From: Bactrocera neohumeralis
Taxonomy: Eukaryota; Arthropoda; Insecta; Diptera; Tephritidae
Length of the DNA: 64,000 bases
NCBI RefSeq assembly: GCF_024586455.1
Contig: NC_065922.1
Coordinates: forward strand, 32,918,089 to 32,982,088
Reading direction: 5' to 3'
Shown here: positions 1 to 12,113 of the stretch, one piece after another
Layout of the letters: the number at the start of each line of letters is the position of its first letter
How positions within the stretch are numbered: position 1 is the first letter of the stretch
Position numbers and translations under genes: made by a program
Notes under the pieces: model-generated
What the model saw: only the letters and a program-made list of their open reading frames with translations
Databases searched by the model: none
Told to the model about the DNA's origin: nothing

Positions 1-570
1 GCTGGTTTCAGCACAGTCACAAACCAATTTCAATATTGCTTCCTATATGGTTTTATCAATTTATGTCTTTCCTTTATGAAACCTTTTATTTGAAAAATAT
101 GAAACACATTTCTTAGAAGAAGTGATATCAAAAGAAAGAAAAAACGAGTGTCACAACGACAATTTTCGATTTTTTTTTATTAGAGAAGATACATAGAAAG
201 GAATTTCTAATTACACACATATTTCATAGTCCCTTTAAATAAGGATCATAAGGATCGGTACGTTTCGTAAAATAAAATCTGACCTGACGCCTGACTTTTC
301 CACATAATGAGCACGCACAATGGTTGTATTATTCTCTTTTTCAAAACCCCTTAAATAAGAATAAAATTGTGATTTAGCTTCACAAGCAGTAAAATAGTAA
401 ATATTGGAAAATACCATTTTCAAAAATATCTTGAGTTAATAAGCTTTTAGTGCGTATTTATGGGATTCCGTTTCAATGATCGTTACTGTATCTTCGTACT
501 TGAGAATAAATAAAGGAGAAGTTTTCGTTAAGTTTTTGTTTCTGTATATGGCATACATGCACCTACATAT
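1..570. other. Non-coding stretch, no recognised gene
   Basis: AT-rich sequence with poly-T and poly-A runs. The longest open frame (minus strand, 235-423, 62 codons) matches no family I recognise and has no splice or promoter context. I see no transposon termini here until the inverted repeat that starts at 571. Confidence 0.5.
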
Positions 571-1130
571 AGGGTGAGCCGATAAAAAGCCGTTATCGAA
601 TTCATGATGTTAAATTGGACGTGAAGGAAATTTTTTTAGCTAAATTTTTTAAGCTGTCGGTGAGCAATCAAAGTTTATATGAACAGGGTATATTAACTTT
701 TCCACGCGATATCTCAGTTTTTGAGATTTCGTTGTGAAATTTTGTACACGGCCTTTTTACCCCAAATAGCTGCTCATTTATCGGAAGCTCCGATATCGGA
801 CCACTACAACATATAGCTGCCATACAAGCTGAACGATCAACATTTTGTTCTTGTATGGAAAACTATTGTATTTGACTAAATATCTTCGCGAAATTTGGCA
901 TGTATTATTGTTTAACGAGCATTACAACATCTGAAGAAATTTTTCAGATCGGACACTATATCATATAGATGTCGTATAAGCTAAACACTCATTATCAAGT
1001 TCTTGTATGAAAACTTTTTTTATTTGTGAGAGGTATTCAAGCTTCGGTGCAAACAAGTTAATGCTTTTTATTTTTCCATATAAGTAGGTCAATTTTAACC
1101 ATTCCGGTATTAGTGTTTTTTGGCTCACCT
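571..1130. mobile_element. Small inverted-repeat element carrying a repeat-B core
   Basis: The left edge reads AGGGTGAGCC (571-580). The right edge, read on the minus strand, begins AAGGTGAGCC (about 1122-1131), giving short terminal inverted repeats. Inside, from about 680 to 1050, is the dispersed repeat called B here: the partial head GAACAGGGTATATTAAC, a GAGATTTCG/AAATTTTG segment, then two units of the 'ATCGGACCACTA...AGCTGCCATAC' module about 150 bp apart (near 795 and 948). No coding capacity is visible. It could be a MITE that captured repeat B, or B inserted into a MITE. Confidence 0.5.
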
Positions 1131-1266
1131 TAATATGCATACAAAAAAACAAATGTTCAATCTATCAGAGTAAAAATGCGTTGTGATATCAAATTGTTTG
1201 AAGAGAATAAACATATTTACATGAACGACATATTACATATAATATGTATATACATATTTATGCATA

Positions 1267-2198
1267 CATTGTGACAAAAAAGTACTCGAAAATTGTAAAT
1301 AAAACGCAAAATATTTAATTATTCAACAATATTTATTTTGTTGTTTTCAAAGTAATGCCCACCAGATGAAATACACTTATGCCAACGATTTTTCTAGTCT
1401 TCGAAACACTTTTCAAAAGCACTTTTTGGATGGTATTCAGCTCCTTTAACGGATTATCTCTTCGATAGACTCCTTCCACTAACGAATTTTTTGAAACTCT
1501 CTTCGATATGATCGATTGTATTCATTGCGTTTTTGGCTTAAAATTTGGTCACAATCGTGGCTCGATACGATGGTGCATTATCATCGTGCCATGAATTGTT
1601 CTTCACGATTTGAAGTTTTCGAATGTTCTCACGAAAAAATCACCACAACTCCTTTTGTTGACCGTTTGTTCCTCCGGAACAAATTTATGATGCATCAAAC
1701 TACGAATGTATGTCAAACTCATAAATCCATGTCTCATCGGTAGTTATAACACTCTCCATGAATGTGGGATTGGAATTCGCACGATCAAGCATGTTCAAAG
1801 AGACCTGTTTACGGTATTCTTTTGGAAAAAAATTCAGCTTAATCGGGACGAGTCGAGCAAGAACGCGTTTCGTACCCAAAATATCCACCAAAATCCTTCG
1901 AACGGACTCGCGAGAGGTGTTGAGCTCTCTTGCCGTCTCTCCAACACTTGCCTTACGATTTTCAAGCACCAATCCTTCATTTTTTCAATATTTTCATCAA
2001 TTGAAAACGTCGAAGGTCGTCCAGAAGGAGACATGTCTTCAACGATCTCTCGAGCGTGTTTGAATGCTTTGTACCACTCGTAGGCTTGTGTTTTTCATAA
2101 AATTGAATCATTGTAAGTCTTTTCCTATAATTGCTACGATTACGACACGAAATTTGTTAAGAAATATTAAAATTTTCGGGTGCTTTTTTGTCACAATA
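1267..2198 (-). mobile_element. mariner transposon, internally deleted
   Basis: Terminal inverted repeats of about 28 bp begin YATTGTGACAAAAAAG at both ends, and each end is next to a TA target duplication (1265-1266 and 2199-2200). The element is about 930 bp, shorter than the usual 1.3 kb. On the minus strand, transposase pieces are readable: the N-terminal HTH region near 2100-1970, then a frame at 1972-1700 with KRVLARLVP and the first catalytic aspartate in TTDETWIYEFD. The frame then stops, and the central DDE region with the HDNA motif is deleted or scrambled. The C-terminal ISSGGHYF-like end lies near 1370. It belongs to the same subfamily as the copy at 12114-12962. Confidence 0.85.
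1700..1972 (-). pseudogene. mariner transposase fragment (HTH to first catalytic Asp)
   Basis: A 90-codon open piece of a DD34D mariner transposase. It covers the second helix-turn-helix (ETARELNTSRESVRRIL), the KRVLARLVP linker and the first catalytic Asp in TTDETWIYEFD, then ends at a stop. Upstream coding (HTH1, PSTFSIDENIE) sits in another frame. It lacks the other two catalytic aspartates, so it cannot be active. Confidence 0.85.
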
Positions 2199-2199
2199 T

Positions 2200-4300
2200 A
2201 TAGTATATGTATGTATATGTAAGTATACCGTATTTGATTTTATTTGATTTATTCTATTATTATATTTTTTGTATTGGCTTTATTCGGTATTCTGATTTGT
2301 ACTCTATATAAACAATTATTTACATATTCTTTTTCAGCATATTAAACTCACACAAAATCCCACTGGCGCATTGATTAGATATTTAATTTTTATCGAGATT
2401 CAATTTTTTTTATTGGCTCGATTCAATATTTGTGCAATTTATGTCGTCCATTAATCGCATTGATTAGTTGTATTTGTTGTGGCATTTCATATTCATTGGT
2501 TGCTGCACATTTTTCCCATAGAGAATGGATGGATTATCGTACGAATATGATGACACATGAACTTTTGATAGCATTTGATGTGGATTTAATATGGCTTCTA
2601 ATATTTTGATTGATAGTGTTGTGTTAAAATCAAAGCGTTTTATAGTAATTGGAGATTGTATAAAAAGAGATAATTAAAGGCAATCAGCAAAATAGTATTA
2701 AAATGTTAATCCAGTAAAAAATCAGTTATTTTCAGTTTCGCCTCGCACTTTGCTTATATTTTGTTATATATATTTATACTCAAAATATACTTTCGATTTT
2801 AGCTTAAATTTTCATTGCGATTTTGTCACTTTTCTGTGGCATTTACTTTCCGCTATTCACAAAACCATGTGCTTAGCTTATATGACGGCAGGAGCCAAAT
2901 AAAAACGCTGTGCAAACAGCATAAAATTCTACATATTCTTAAGAGCTATTTTACAAAGCTCAAACGAAATCTTAAACGCTTTACTTTTAGGGACGCTCCT
3001 ATGCATGGCGAATAGATAAGTACTTATATTTTTAGTAGCTTTTGGGTACTTCAATATACACATCATTAGGGTGGTCTATGCTTAAGCGAAAAATTAACTT
3101 TCGATCAGACCTTTCTCCGACAAGAAGCTATGGGGAATATAGTGCAATAAAAGTCTATCAGTTAGTATCATTTACTATGTCATATTAGGCAACGTTTAAT
3201 CTTTTTGATTGTACGCTTTTTTTCTTAGAGCATCAAAAATATGCAAGTATTAGGTGGGGTGCGATAAAGCACCCTTCTTAAGAAAGTTTTATGTTGCTTT
3301 AAGATTAAAAAGGGCATATTTGAAGGAAGTCCAACAATTTTTGAACAAGAAACAAAATGTAGATGTTAACGATGGGCTATCGAGAATGGATAATAATTAC
3401 TTTTCTTCAAAAAAAAAAAATATTTCAATCTTAAAAAAATCATTATATCTAAATAGTATTATGATAGTTAAAAAAATCCTTGCAAAAACCACAACCCTAA
3501 TCTAAAAGTTCCTTGAGCTTATTTGCCTTAACTTTCAGCTGCCTCGTCTATTACTTCCTGCGAGATAAACTGGCACACAGTAGGTAGCCAAAGTCGTAAT
3601 GAACGTTTAGTCACTCAACAGAGTTATTTTCAAATGCATACCAATACATTGGCACTTGTGTGCTTGTTATTAAATACAATGGCATACATTTTATTGCATA
3701 ACCTTTTTGAGGGTCGATACTTTCATATTTGGTTATGAGGGAACGTGTGCATTTCAAGTGAATATTTTTATGATAATAGTTTTTATGGGAAAGTTGTGCG
3801 CTGAATATGACGACACATTTAATCGAATATTAAAACATGCATCAGGAACGAAAAGATTTGTTTGTTTAGCAGATACCCATATTCGCAGAGTTGGCATTAT
3901 CTTCAAAGAGTGGGGATTTTTTTATTGAATTGATCCTAACTAAGCTGAACTCGATTAAACTAAAATCAGATGAGTAAAAAAAACATTTCAAAAATCTGTA
4001 GAAGCTCCTAATTTAGATAGCAGCAACAGTTTTAAAAAGCATGGCATATTGCATAAATATCATCAGATCAAATAAGACTCCGGCCATTTCAACTGCTGAA
4101 GCTACATATATTGTATTTTTTTATTTAGATTGGTACAAGCTTTGTAATATTCGTGTGAAGCTGTATCTCCATATGTCAATTAGTGTCTGTTTGGCGGCTG
4201 CTTGTTTAAAACGCAAAAAAACTATATGGTAATTTTTACAACAAACGAAAAAAAAACAACGATTTTGCTTAAATTTTTGGGTTTAACGGTTTTGTTTTTG
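2200..4300. other. Non-coding stretch, no recognised gene
   Basis: AT-rich. At about 3068 a CATTAGGGTGGTC sequence resembles the edge of the foldback element at 27312, so part of 3068-3250 may be an eroded repeat. Short open frames (for example plus 2815-3015, 3254-3505 and 3707-3928) have low-complexity, AT-driven composition and match nothing I know. Confidence 0.45.
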
Positions 4301-4309
4301 TTGAAAACA

Positions 4310-4790
4310 TTGCAGAAATGTTGTAGTGAATCTACTTTATCGTAAACCCAAGAGTTTGAGTGGCAAAAAGCATTCAGAGAAGGTCAACAGAAAACTTTCC
4401 TCATGCAAGTCGTCCATACACCTCTCTGAATGACGACAACATTGAAATAGTTAAAGAGAGATAGCAAAGGATCTCAACATCTCATTTCAACTAAACTAAT
4501 TTTGGTTATTATTTTGGGTATGAAACGTGTTATAGCCAGACTCGTACTAAAAGACCTGATCCTCTTGTAAAACAAAAGAGATGCTTACCAAAAAACAAAA
4601 AAATCAAAGGTGGCCCTGAAGGCCAACCCAGCCGAGGCTTACATATTACAAGTCAATGGAAGATTGCATTAAATGTTGGCGTACTTGTATTGGCTCAGGA
4701 GTCCATTTTATGAAGGCGACAATAAAGATGTGTATTAAAAATACGTGAAACTGTAGTTTGTTGTCAGTCTGGGTCAAAAGTGATCAGATG
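4310..4790 (+). mobile_element. mariner relic (terminus CTGGGTCAAAAGTGATCA)
   Basis: A heavily decayed plus-strand mariner. Recognisable pieces are the N-terminal QKAFREGQ-type segment near 4365, NIEIVKE near 4440, the HTH2/linker text LGMKRVIARLVLK near 4515-4555, and the C-terminal MEDCIKCWRTCI near 4660-4690. The CAGTCTGGGTCA... terminus is at about 4764-4785. The catalytic core is missing. The terminus is related to the GTCCGGGTCAAATTTGATCA family at 46, 48, 54 and 63 kb. Confidence 0.65.
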
Positions 4791-4869
4791 ATAATGAAAT
4801 ACCTTAGCCATATTAACAAGTGGGCTGAAAAGATCGTAGGTGGCTAGAATAAAATTTGTTTTGACAAAA

Positions 4870-5690
4870 TTTGATTTTATTACTTAATGCAAGGATGCAA
4901 AAGTTTTAGCGGTAAAAGAATGTTTCAACACCATTTTTATAATGCATTTGCTTTAAGCCTCAAAATAAGCCTCAGTTTCTGCGATTACCTCTTCATTGTT
5001 GCTAAATTTCTTTCCAGCGGGCATTCTCTTGAGGTCTGAGAACAGGAAATAGTAACTGAGGAACAGATATGGAGAATGCGGTGGATGTAGAAGCAATTCG
5101 ACACCCAATATATGAAATTTCGACATTGTATTTATTGATTGGTGACGTTTTTCGCAATTTTGTGATTGAAACGTTTCAATAACGCAATTTTTTTGCAATA
5201 ACGCGATATTAATAGTTTGAAGATAATCGATGAATATTATAATACGTACATTCCAAAATACTGATATCATAAGCACGTCAGCCGACTTTTGCGCTTTCCA
5301 CCGCTTTGAGGTGGGTTCATTATGTGCAGCCCACTCGATTGACTCTCGATTGGGCTCCTGTGTGAAATGATGGAGTCACTCACTGTCACATAAAAGTAGC
5401 AAAAAACCGGTTTTATTACGATTAAAGAGCAAAGAATCAGCAATTTGTTGGATAGTGACCTTGCGCGGCATCCACTTTGCACATAGCTTTCGCACACCCA
5501 AATATTCATTCACAATATAACCAATACGTTCTTTTACTATCTTTCGAGTCTCAGCTATCTCGAACTATTTCATTTTACGGATATCCACAATTTTTTTGGG
5601 TCCTTTTTGATGATTTCGTCGGTAATAACTTCTTTATGTCCTCAAGTGCCTCCATTTTTCAACGGTTGATTTCCCTGGCCCCCAAGTAAT
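4870..5690 (-). mobile_element. mariner transposase relic, nearly full-length but broken
   Basis: Read on the minus strand, transposase text runs from N-terminal pieces (RKIVKERIGYI, VRKLCAKWMPR) through EPNRESIEWAAHNEP (following the first Asp region), FIDYLQTIN and HPPHSPY (position of the third catalytic Asp) to the C-terminus LKRMPAGKKFSNNEEVIAETEAYFEAK near 4960-5030. Several frameshifts and stops break it (open pieces 5267-5509 and 4953-5276). The relic at 18440-19090 is the same lineage. Confidence 0.8.
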
Positions 5691-5699
5691 GTTGACCAA

Positions 5700-7430
5700 T
5701 CCAAACCTTGGCTTCTACTGTATTTTCCACCCAAAAATCAATATTTTATCAACGCGCGAAATTATCTATTTAGCAGCCTATGAATTTTTCAGCCCACCTG
5801 CTATAGATATTAAAGAAAAGAACTCGAAGACTTTGAAAATCACATTACAAATGAGAGAATGTTCGTCTAATGCTTACTCTTTCCTTCGGCTAACATCTCT
5901 GATCTGATCATCTTTAAAATATTTAGCTAGAAATGTTTTACACTGATGGAATGTCTCCGGAGAAAAAATGTCAAAAAGTAAAATTGTACATATTTGGTTC
6001 ATTAAAGTTCATTATAAATATAAAAAATAAAAGTTGAAGTTTGATTAGAAATACGAAAAGACTATTTCGACTAACCAATATAAAAAATTGGACTTGAAAT
6101 TTTTATTATCTTTTAGATAGTCTCCAACATAAAATATGCATAAGATTTGTCAGTCTCCGTCCAAATATAATTTTCTTCGAAGGAACGAATTAAAAAAAAA
6201 GACAAATAAATGGTAAAAAAGAGGACCGTCCTAACCCTTACCATCCTAACTGATATTAGGTAGCCGTTACAACAAAAACAGGACCGATTTTATATTTTCA
6301 CCATAGTTAAGTACTATATATACGAGTATCTTCTTATCTAAGACACCTATTGTTGTTAAATAATATATGGAAAACAGATAAATCTTGTCCATATATAGCT
6401 TAAGACCATATACAACAACCCAAGCTCTACAAATATGTACATACATATAAATGTGCACGTGTGTCAATATAATACTTGAAATTGGATGAAGAAATCAACA
6501 GCATCTACTCAATTATATGTGCATGCGTCTTGGAGTCTACGCACGTTGTTGCCTCACTTGCTTTTAATTTTCTCCGTAAACCACAAAACTAATTACTAAT
6601 TCAGGACAACCACTTGATTAGTAGAGGGGAAAAGTTGGTAGTACGACGCACCGATGTCTGTGAATATCGCTATGAGCCCCTATGATTGGCTACTTGTAGC
6701 TTGGCAACCAGAGAAATAAACATTTTGAGAATGCAAATGCACTAGACATGGCTACAAGTGAGCCATATGTATATGCAGAGATGGTGGTGTATGTGTCCTG
6801 TTTGTGCCTTGGAGCCCCCAAAGTTGTCAACCAATTCCCTCAAGTGTTGTTGTAATTAAATTATACATTGAGTGTTGTCCGACAAAGTCTGAGCAGGTGC
6901 TGAGCAATCTAAAGGATGTATGTAGTCATATTCCCGAATGTTCACTGCTCCACTTCTTGGCAACTCCTGCACTTTGCTGTTGCCTCGCATTCGAGTTTGG
7001 TAAAGTTTGAATTATTGTCCGACTGTCTGATTAAGAGATTTACTACAGTTTAAGTGCTTACGCGTCTAAGCGCTTTTGGCCAATTTTACAAACAACCAAA
7101 ACAAATATTGCGTTGACATTGAACTATTGGCATACATATGTATGTCTGTCTGTGAGTAGTTGTGTAAACTAGCTTATATAAGTCAAGTGAAAGTAAAACC
7201 TTAATAAATAAATAAATAACAAAGTGAATGATTTGTGACGACTACAGTCATCGACCTACATCTGAACACCCATACCTAAATGACTGGTTGAAAATACCTA
7301 AGTCTCAAGCAAGAAATAAATAGAAGTGATAGTAAACATATTTTCAAATATGAAAATGCTATAAGCTAAAGCCATAAGGCAGGATACATGACTTGTCAGA
7401 AGTAAACCAATTAGTGGAATGTACATAAAA
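5700..7430. other. Non-coding stretch, no recognised gene
   Basis: No open frame here resembles a known family. The part from about 6480 to 7230 is less repetitive and more mixed in base composition, with an ATAAATAAATAAATAA run near 7205-7219. I see no transposon ends. Confidence 0.45.
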
Positions 7431-7439
7431 GTTCCACGT

Positions 7440-8110
7440 ACGAGGTCTGTTCACAAAAAGGATAGAATGTATTAAGTTTGCCACGAAGTTTGTAACACCC
7501 AAAGGAAACGTCGAAGACCCTATAAAGTACATATATAATTGATCGGCGTGACGAGCTGTGTCAATTTAGCTATGTCCGTCTGGCCATATGTACATATGTA
7601 TAAAGACTAGTTTCTATTTTTGAGATATCGGGAAGAAATTTTGCACACGTCCTTTTTTCAACAAGATGCTGCTCATTTGTTTTGGTAGGAAAACCGCCGA
7701 TATCGGATCACTGTAGCATATAGCTGCCATAAAAACTATCGGAATCAAATGTTTGTATCGAAAGCTGTCTCATTTATCGAGATATCTTCAAGAAATTTGG
7801 CATGGATTACTGTCTAAAGCAATAACAAAATATCCGAAGAAATTGTTAAAATCGGACCACTACAACATACAGCCGTCATACAAACTGAACAATCGGAATC
7901 AAGGGCTTACATGGAACACTTTTTGATTTGAGGAGAGGTCTACAAGAAATTCGGTATATATTATTATCTAAGGCAATAATACAATATCTGAGGAATTTGT
8001 TAAGATCGGACCACTATAACATACTGCCATCATATAAACTGACCGATTACAATCAAGATAAAGATCTTTTTATACTCCTTCAGGCTATAGAAAATGCACC
8101 GTTTTTTTTT
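7440..8110 (+). repeat. Dispersed repeat B with three tandem core units
   Basis: Begins with a head module (AAGTTTGCCACGAAGTTTG, GGAAACGTCGAAGACCCTAT, ATGTCCGTCTGG). It continues with a GAGATATCGGGAAGAAATTTTG segment and then three copies of a core module starting ATCGGAYCACT at about 7702, 7851 and 8005, spaced 149-154 bp. Each core carries a CATAYAGCTGCCATA-like string, a GAATCAA string and an AAGAAATTYGGYAT string. Other copies are at 680, 13.5, 16.7, 51.7, 52.5 and 53.1 kb. It has no coding potential. I recognise it as a common repeat type of tephritid genomes. Confidence 0.75.
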
Positions 8111-8159
8111 TTTTGTTTTAATAAAGATTTGTATACCAAGACAGTCTAGCCTGAATACA

Positions 8160-9780
8160 ATTCAATTTAACTTATTTTACCATTTGTTGGCTTATTTGTA
8201 TGAATTAGTTTACTTATTAATCGGCGTATTCCTTCCTTTTGAACGTGTTGTTGTGATTGGATTAAAATAGGAAAAATAATACTTAGGCTGGAATTCAATA
8301 TCAAACTCTTAAGGAGGTATTCTAGTCTAGAACTTCGAATTTCAAACGTTTTTTAGCGAGGGATATTTAAATATTATTCATGTCAAATTTGATCGACTGA
8401 TAACAACTTAAGGTGTCGTGACGACCGCATCGAAAACAGTAGTTTTAAGAAAAACAGTTTAAGGTTTTGCGCTAAATATAACCGGTCAAGTTCCCACTAC
8501 TTTAAAACGGCAATAATAACTGAATAAATCACTGAAACTCAAACCACTTGAAAATAGTGGTATATAGTCAGAGCCTTATTTCTTTCGTGCAACAAAATAA
8601 TTACCACATATTAATATTGGAGACGTCAAAAATTATCATGTTTGTTCAGAATTTAGGCGAGAAAATTACGTTGTTTATATGGCTTCTATAATCCGAATTT
8701 AGTCCTCATGAAAACCTAATACCCATTCTTATCCCTATGTTTCATGGATAAATTTTTGTTATAAAATACACAAAGCCTTGCTTACCGAATATGAAACTTT
8801 TCAGGGAACAACCCAGTAGATTTAATCAATTTATAAGTACAAAATGGTACAAAAACAATTGCAGAATCCTCTTTCAAATACTAAAAGTAATCCTGGAATG
8901 ATAGGCTTTTATTTTAATACAGTTGACTGAAAGAGATTGAAAGAAGTCTGGAGAATCACTGAAGAGATGAGACCAGTGTACAACCCTCAATATAGGCTTA
9001 ACTTTGAACATTTATTTTAAGACTAAGAAAGTACGAAATCTTAAGATAAAAATGGAGTTTATACTGAGGTTTTAATACAAAATGGCGGCTACTGGGACAT
9101 ACTTCGGAATGAGTAACTATTTTTTCGGAAGACGGTTATCCTAAGACATCGTGCTATCTACAAAAAAGAACAAGTAAGGACCGGCTTTGGTATAAAGTCA
9201 AGCCGACTTTAAGCGCAATATTCGGGTAAAGTTTTATCCCGATACATTCATTGGTTTTTATTTGCATACTGGAAAGTGAAAGAATCAGATAGGATTTAAA
9301 ATTGTTTTATATGGGAAGTAGGTCTAGTTGTAAATCTGATTTCAATCGTTTCAACTCTGGAACACAACAATATCAAGGTGACACCAAATATGGTCAATAC
9401 CGGTCGGGTAGGTCCTCAGATATGGAATTTCTCCGAATTGTGGCCAATTTGTAAAAAAAAAGTTTCAAATCAACCGAAAATATAAGCTGCATTTTATTAC
9501 TGTAGAAATTCCAAGGGGATACATGTAAAAATCTCCAAGTATTATACCATTCAAATTCAGTTTCGAAAAACGCTTCAACACAACAGGGAACCATATTCTT
9601 TAACTCTATACAAATTTTATTATGTTTTAGAACCCTAAAGTTAAAAAAGGCGCTAAAGTTAAAAGACCATAAAGCAAAAAAAAACGAGTTTTATGAAAAT
9701 CCAGACTGATCTAACCCCTTAAAGTCAGAATCTAAATATTTTTCATGAAATGAGGAAATTTTTCGAACAGACCTCGTCCA
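8160..9780. other. Non-coding stretch, no recognised gene
   Basis: AT-rich sequence without a convincing open frame or transposon terminus. It probably contains old unrecognisable repeats. Confidence 0.45.
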
Positions 9781-10805
9781 TATAAAAAATACATTTTTTT
9801 TTTGTCCTTTTGGCAATTGAGTCACTTTAGCAATGACAGCGACAACAGTCAGGCAGCCAACAGGAACAACAACTCAGCCACTGTAACAACAGCTACAAGA
9901 GCAATGTTCTAAGACTCGGCAAAGTAAAAATGGCAAAATAAATTCAACTTTTGTTATGTAAAATTTCGTTAGAAAGACACAAGAGAGCAAGCAACAGGAA
10001 AAGCAGACACACACACAAGTACGAAAAGATGAAGAGAGAGAGAGAGTTTGGAAAGTAATACCCGGATTATGCGTATTAAATGTTATAGAACCCACAAGCT
10101 TATGTGATTAGTGTCAACGAAGCAAAGCTGGAGCAAAGGGTAAGTGCTTAGAACAAAATGCGACAAACCAAAACAGCACAGAGCTAAGCAAGCGACAAGC
10201 GGCAACCAGATGCCGGTAAAGCAGTGCATGTAATACACACACATATATATATATATAATACATACACACGTACAACAAAAAAAACCTGCTGGCTTGCGGC
10301 AGACAAGTGACAAGGATGTGAATGACTTAAGAGCTCAGCTGGCTGGCTTGGACGGCGGTGACACAACAATAACACATACAAATAAACCAAAACAATAGAC
10401 ATACAAACATGTAGTAAAGCCGACACATTTCACGTTGTTGAAGCAAATTGGTGTACCAACACATATAATATTTGTATGTAAATGTTTATACCAAACTTAT
10501 TTGCCTTCATAACATTTGTGCTAATTTTGTTTTTGTTACTGTTATTAGGCATTAGCATTATGTGTTAATTGGTTGGTGGCAACTTTTTTGCGCCTAATCG
10601 CTGGGTATTTACATGCCTCTTAGCATAATCTGTTATTAGGTAATTTAATGCCAGAGGATCAATGTCAATTTTGTGGTAGCTTAGAAAGGACCCGGTGCAT
10701 ATTGATTGAAATATTATTGTGGTTCATTGTTGAGGGTGCATAAAATTTAATTACGAAATTTACTTGTTTTTAATCAATGTTTACACTTTAATTGCTGTTT
10801 AGTTT
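9780..10805. other. Repeat-poor, CA- and GA-rich non-coding stretch
   Basis: The sequence changes character here: CAACAA-rich text, a GAGAGAGAGAG run near 10033-10046, a (TA)n run near 10244-10257 and ACACACAC runs. Open frames on the minus strand (for example 9874-10095 and 10083-10313) are low-complexity Cys/Leu-rich by-products of TG runs. It resembles intronic or enhancer DNA of dipterans, but that is inference. Confidence 0.4.
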
Positions 10806-10813
10806 TTGAAGTA

Positions 10814-11676
10814 CAAGGTGCGTTCCAAAGTGAACCGGACTTAAAAAAAAACAGAACAAATGGTTTTTTCGGCAAAATCAATTTATTTTATTCCAAATGG
10901 TCTCCTTCTGCTTCAATACAGCTTGTTGCACGGTCCAAAAGCATGTCGAACGAGTATTTTAGCTCGTCGGCCAGTATGCCGGTGTAAACCTTTTGAATGG
11001 CCTCTACGTCTACATAACGCTTTCCTTTCATAGGCTAATACATTTTTCCGAAAAGGAAGAAGTCGCACGGTGCCATATCAGGTGAATACGGGGAGTGGTT
11101 AATGGTTAAAATGTGATTTTTGATCAAATAATCGGTCACAAGTGTCGATCGATGAGACGGATTTTGAGCAATTTTTTTTCGTCAGTCAATTTGTGCGGAA
11201 CAACCCGTGGACACACCTTTCGTAAGCTCAAATGTTCGCTCAAAATGCGATAACTCGATGTTTTGGATTCAATTCCATTTCCATGAATTTCAATGATGAT
11301 TTCAGCTGGTTTTTGATGAATTCACGCACAGTTTCGATGGAATTTCCGGAGATCACGTATTTTGATTGGCCCACATGTTGATCGACACGCTGCTACGGGA
11401 TAGGCAATCATCGCCATAAACCTTTTCATCAATTGAAACGTTTCGGTAAAAGTTTTACCAATTTTAAAACAAAATTTAATTTTGGCTCTTTGTTCGAAGC
11501 TTTGTTCGAAGCATTAAATTACCTAATAACTTCACTTCCAATCGATGAAATGTCATGAAATTCTCACTGGACAATCGATAAAGATAGCAGATTTTAACGC
11601 ACCAGTCGACATATAGATGGCGCCACCAGGGGGCGCTAAATTCAAAAAGTTTTGTTTACTTTGGAACACACCATGT
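10814..11676 (-). mobile_element. mariner transposon (GGTGYGTTCCAAAGT termini), defective
   Basis: Terminal inverted repeats GGTGCGTTCCAAAGTGAAC (10817) and, inverted, GGTGTGTTCCAAAGTAAAC (near 11673) flank an 860-bp element with TA on both sides. On the minus strand the C-terminal transposase is clear: YSPDMAPCDFFLFGKMY, a stop, then KGKRYVDVEAIQKV, YTGILADELKYSFDMLL and DRATSCIEAEGDHLE with a natural stop near 10890. The N-terminal two thirds are truncated or scrambled, and the in-frame stop after FGKMY shows it is dead. Confidence 0.85.
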
Positions 11677-11679
11677 TAA

Positions 11680-12110
11680 GGACAAAATGAATATTTTTTT
11701 CGGTCTTTTAATTAGAAACAAATAGGATGACTTAATTAAAAAGAATTATAGGGATGTGACCGAATGTATTCGAAAGGATTGAAATTATCGGTTCAAGTGA
11801 ATGGCGAAATCTATCCTCAATCTTCCTTAGCCTTTAAAAATAACTTTGCGGCTTACTGACGTTCGGATTTGAGATAAAGTTTCTCTCATACAAACAATTT
11901 TGTAGAGACCGGAATAAGTAATAGGGCGAAGGTGCCAAGTCTTTAAAACATGGTTGGCGTGGAAGCACATTCCATTCAAGCTGCAAGAGCTTATGGCGAG
12001 TCTACCAAAAATAGAGAACACTGTTGTCATCAAACGAAATTACTTAGTGAACTACCCCATAATCCATACGTACAATATGTATACATTAAAAGGCATATTT
12101 TTTGGTAAAT
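11680..12110. other. Non-coding stretch between two mariner copies
   Basis: No supported gene. The 68-codon minus-strand frame at 11827-12033 shows no family signature. Confidence 0.4.
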
Positions 12111-12113
12111 ATA

